A stretch of DNA of 64,000 bases from Proteobacteria bacterium UBA981 (GTDB lineage Bacteria; Pseudomonadota; Gammaproteobacteria; Ga0077536). Under the pieces are notes generated by a model that did no database searches, was not told where the DNA came from, and saw only the letters and a program-made list of their open reading frames with translations. This document shows positions 63,791 to 64,000 of this stretch, piece by piece. Numbering within the stretch: position 1 is the first letter of the stretch; each line of letters opens with the position of its first letter. A program made the position numbers and the translations under genes. Where the stretch lies: the NCBI GenBank assembly GCA_002292285.1, contig DBBP01000031.1:24304-88303 (forward strand). The letters run 5' to 3'.

Positions 63791-64000
63791 AGCCAATTTG
63801 TAGAATTTATTTCCATCCCAGGCCTTGTCGTTACTTAGCATCGCCCAGATTGCGAGCAGTAGTTTTCTCATCACGGCGACGAGTGCCTGCTTAGGTTTCT
63901 TACCGCGTTCAATGAGCTTCTCGTAATAGGCTTTGACGTTGGGGTCTCGTCGACTGGCAACCAGGGCGGGGAAGTACAGCGCGTCGCGTAGGTAACGATT
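63791..64000 (-). mobile_element. IS110-family transposase, C-terminal end (runs off the window)
   Basis: The minus strand from the window end reads NRYLRDALYFPALVASRRDP, then KAYYEKLIERGKKPKQALVA and VMRKLLLAIWAMLSNDKAWD, the typical end of IS116/IS110/IS902 transposases. The frame continues without a stop into the protease remnant, so the element's end lies near 63790. Most of the element is outside the window and whether it is intact cannot be judged. Confidence 0.82.

Noticed and set aside
54525..64000. Functional prophage
   Set aside because: Only an integrase remnant is phage-like; no capsid, tail or replication genes are visible.

Overview
The window looks like chromosome of a lanthanide-dependent, methylotrophic gammaproteobacterium. 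The gene orders lolC-lolD / DUF2062-comEC-exbB-exbD-lpxK and thrS-infC-rpmI-rplT-pheS-pheT-ihfA-merR are typical of that class. The C1 genes (XoxF, tetrahydromethanopterin-linked formaldehyde oxidation, formyltransferase/hydrolase complex, NAD-linked formate dehydrogenase) are those of a methylotroph. Species assignment is not possible from sequence reading alone.

Region 1 (1-7.3 kb): envelope and competence genes: lpxK (cut by the window edge), exbD, exbB, comEC, a DUF2062 protein, lolD with a single lolC-type partner, and tsaB. Region 2 (7.3-12 kb): class Ia ribonucleotide reductase nrdA-nrdB behind a near-consensus promoter overlaid by two NrdR-like boxes 32 bp apart, closed by a strong terminator.

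Region 3 (12-36.4 kb): a compact C1 oxidation island. A minus-strand block makes and uses the cofactors: amino-acid kinase family protein, PabB, MfnF-type protein, Fae, CitG-like protein, two ATP-grasp ligases, Mch and beta-RFAP synthase. A HisA-like gene sits on the plus strand. A plus-strand, translationally coupled block fhcB-A-D-C then runs directly into a two-gene formate dehydrogenase, so formate released by Fhc is oxidised by the neighbouring product. Next comes a minus-strand methanol oxidation block: xoxF, a pseudoazurin where a cytochrome c gene is usually found, xoxJ and a secreted protein of unknown function. Read together: methanol to formaldehyde (XoxF), to methylene-H4MPT (Fae), to formyl-H4MPT (Mch), to formate (Fhc), to CO2 with NADH (Fdh).

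Region 4 (36.4-54.6 kb): a family 2 glycosyltransferase; a scar in which the start of a response regulator is joined to the tail of a glycosyltransferase in another frame; glmS; tRNA-Pro; merR-type regulator, ihfA, pheT, pheS, rplT, rpmI, infC (apparent AUA start), thrS; tRNA-Val; an RND efflux pump with its adaptor; uvrB; and tRNA-Asn.

Region 5 (54.6-64 kb): a decayed genomic island beginning at tRNA-Asn. It holds a broken tyrosine integrase, a broken IS256-family element, remnants of exopolysaccharide genes of the exosortase-associated type (glycosyltransferase start, acyl-CoA ligase start, an apparently intact O-antigen-ligase-like protein), a frameshifted secreted protein, and a trypsin-like protease gene split by a second IS256-family copy whose ends and 8-bp target duplication can still be read. 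The end of an IS110-type transposase runs off the window. No CRISPR array or rRNA was seen.
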